Assembly: GCA_965218555.1 (NCBI GenBank)
Contig: OZ244625.1
Location: 930,001-994,000, forward strand
DNA from: JAPPLB01 sp965218555
GTDB taxonomy: Bacteria > Acidobacteriota > Terriglobia > Bryobacterales > UBA6623
DNA: 64,000 nt
Direction of reading: 5' to 3'
In this document: positions 63,953 to 64,000 of the stretch, piece by piece
How the letters are laid out: each line of letters begins with the position of its first letter
How positions within the stretch are numbered: the stretch's first letter is position 1
Program-made: the position numbers and the translations under genes
Notes under the pieces: generated by a model
What the model saw: only the letters and a program-made list of their open reading frames with translations
Told to the model about the DNA's origin: nothing
Databases searched by the model: none

Positions 63953-64000
63953 GCCTGCATTTCTCACCACGTGGGGGGAGGCGAAGTGCGTGCGGGTCAC
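63953..64000 (+). repeat. Dispersed repeat A, long copy at window end
   Basis: GCCTGCATTTCTCACCAC followed by GTGGGGGGAGGCGAAGTGCG and TGCGGGTCAC runs to the window edge. It matches the minus-strand copy at 51155-51199 with few changes. Confidence 0.75.

Noticed and set aside
1..64000. CRISPR arrays, tRNA and rRNA genes
   Set aside because: No regularly spaced direct repeats, no cloverleaf with a TTCGA-type loop and acceptor pairing, and no rRNA-like blocks were seen in any intergenic gap.

Overview
The window is chromosomal DNA of high G+C content (about 60% by eye) and looks like an Acidobacteriota genome of the Bryobacterales/Solibacter type. This is inferred from gene content only: secreted DUF1549/DUF1553 proteins with planctomycete-type cytochrome c and WD40 partners, several PQQ dehydrogenases paired with diheme cytochromes, a fused AroD-AroE enzyme and a Tat-exported enolase-superfamily protein. 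No rRNA, tRNA or CRISPR array was found.

Region 1 (1-11,050) is an anti-phage-type defence island. It holds the 3' end of a DUF499 ATPase gene, a DUF7680-like gene with a truncated tandem copy, two unrecognised genes, a metallo-beta-lactamase (MBL) fold hydrolase, a DUF1156 DNA methylase and a PLD-plus-SNF2 helicase. A truncated small domain lies at the right edge. Start/stop overlaps join the MBL gene to its neighbours, so the unusual insert appears to be co-translated with the methylase. This is the best candidate for something undescribed.

Region 2 (11,100-26,400) holds a coiled-coil/GAF-like protein and an SDR oxidoreductase. Next is an exported cluster: cytochrome-WD40, PPC protein, DUF1549/DUF1553 protein, second PPC protein, an 80-aa protein and a glucose-dehydrogenase-like quinoprotein. 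A convergent PQQ dehydrogenase/diheme cytochrome pair closes it.

Region 3 (26,700-37,000) is mostly core metabolism: lysC-dapB-dapA-dapD for lysine and a GntP permease. A second PQQ dehydrogenase/cytochrome pair follows, then a possible 6S-like RNA and the primary sigma factor rpoD.

Region 4 (37,000-42,400) is a minus-strand biotin operon, bioB-bioF-bioD-bioA, ending in an orphan ABC-2 permease.

Region 5 (42,400-45,530) has a PD-(D/E)XK nuclease gene cut by an IS21-family element. The IstA of this element appears to lack its first catalytic aspartate.

Region 6 (45,700-64,000) mixes housekeeping genes (fused 3-hydroxyacyl-CoA dehydrogenase, NAD synthetase, homoserine dehydrogenase, aroDE-trpE, murB) with exported hydrolases/lyases, a methyltransferase and a glycosyltransferase. 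Between them lie decayed elements: an IS481 remnant joined to an IS110 tail, a Fic/Doc toxin fragment, and a family of short dispersed repeats at gene ends.
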